Origin: an uncultured Dialister sp.
GTDB lineage: Bacteria; Bacillota; Negativicutes; Veillonellales; Dialisteraceae
Reading direction: 5' to 3'
Assembly: GCF_900765565.1 (NCBI RefSeq)
Contig: NZ_CAAFRZ010000186.1
Location: 1-7,229 of the forward strand
Length of the DNA stretch: 7,229 nucleotides
Positions 7,082 through 7,229 of the stretch are shown here, piece by piece. How positions within the stretch are numbered: position 1 is the stretch's first letter; every line of letters begins with the position of its first letter. Under the pieces are notes generated by a model. That model was given only the letters and a program-made list of their open reading frames with translations. It did no database searches and was not told the DNA's origin. Made by a program: the position numbers and the translations under genes.

Positions 7082-7115
7082 GCCCTGGCCGAAGGCCACT
7101 GCCCTTATTTTAAAA
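7082..7115 (+). repeat. Direct repeat D, copy 2, abutting a probable IS end
   Basis: Second copy of the GCCCTGGCCGAAGG repeat. Its terminal A run (7112-7115) touches the GGCTCTGTC sequence that looks like the end of an insertion sequence. Confidence 0.85.
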
Positions 7116-7135
7116 GGCTCTGTCACAACAAATGG

Positions 7136-7164
7136 TTGATTTTTGACGAGAAATAGCGTATAAT
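7136..7164 (+). promoter_or_regulatory. Promoter of the gene starting at 7204
   Basis: TTGATT (7136-7141), a 17-nt spacer and TATAAT (7159-7164). The start site near 7171 gives a leader of about 33 nt. Confidence 0.65.
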
Positions 7165-7203
7165 AATAGTAAGAAACAGTACCACCGAAGGAGGTAATTG
7201 GAT

Positions 7204-7229
7204 ATGCCTACTATCAAAGACGCATTAGA
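7204..7229 (+). CDS. First codons of an unidentified gene, probably a transposase (partial)
   Basis: An ATG preceded by AAGGAGGT (7188-7195, 8 nt spacing) and a good promoter opens a frame reading MPTIKDAL before the window ends. Eight residues are too few to assign a family. The compact terminus just upstream suggests the transposase of the second insertion sequence. Confidence 0.55.

Larger units (their letters stand above)
7116..7229 (+). mobile_element. Probable left end of a second insertion sequence (ISL3-like?)
   Basis: From 7116 the sequence changes from repeats to GGCTCTGTCACAACAAATGG followed closely by a promoter, a ribosome binding site and a start codon, the compact layout of an insertion sequence terminus. 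GGCTCT-type ends followed by a TTGATTTTT segment are reminiscent of ISL3-family elements. The transposase body and opposite end are outside the window, so family and limits are tentative. Confidence 0.45.

Overview
The window looks like chromosomal DNA of a low-to-mid GC Bacillota-type bacterium. Strong AGGAGG-type ribosome binding sites precede the genes. GyrB is about 650 residues and lacks the large insertion found in proteobacterial GyrB. An IS256-family transposase and abundant small palindromic intergenic repeats are also present. A member of the Negativicutes (Acidaminococcus, Megasphaera or Dialister-like) would fit, but this is an impression and the sequence does not prove it.

Layout from left to right. 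Positions 1-1159 (minus) hold an IS256-family DDE transposase that is intact as far as it can be read and leaves the window before its stop. Its right-hand IS end lies near 1258. Positions 1260-1400 are a dispersed intergenic repeat, followed by a terminator hairpin (1408-1452). Positions 1457-2863 (minus) encode a 468-residue membrane carrier of the divalent anion:sodium symporter (DASS/SLC13) type, with several signature positions changed. A 657-base divergent intergenic region (2864-3520) carries overlapping back-to-back promoters, an 18-bp perfect palindrome and a composite repeat. Positions 3521-4447 (plus) encode a LysR-type regulator, the natural candidate to control the divergent carrier. 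A strong terminator (4523-4556) separates it from the convergent gene gyrB (4562-6511, minus), which encodes DNA gyrase subunit B and is complete. Positions 6512-7115 contain the gyrB leader and promoter, then a dense cluster of hairpin repeats arranged partly as a mirror image. From about 7116 a second insertion sequence seems to begin, with a promoter, a ribosome binding site and the first eight codons of a gene at the right edge.

Functionally there are three unrelated units: a LysR/carrier module for an unidentified anion, a solitary housekeeping gyrB with no gyrA, recF or dnaN beside it in the window, and mobile or repeat DNA at both ends and between the units. I see no defence, CRISPR or biosynthetic system. 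The most unusual material is the repeat family. A 26-bp hairpin core occurs as a perfect inverted copy on both sides of the LysR-gyrB block, each copy attached to a 7-nt tandem array, and a roughly 400-bp imperfect mirror structure lies upstream of gyrB.
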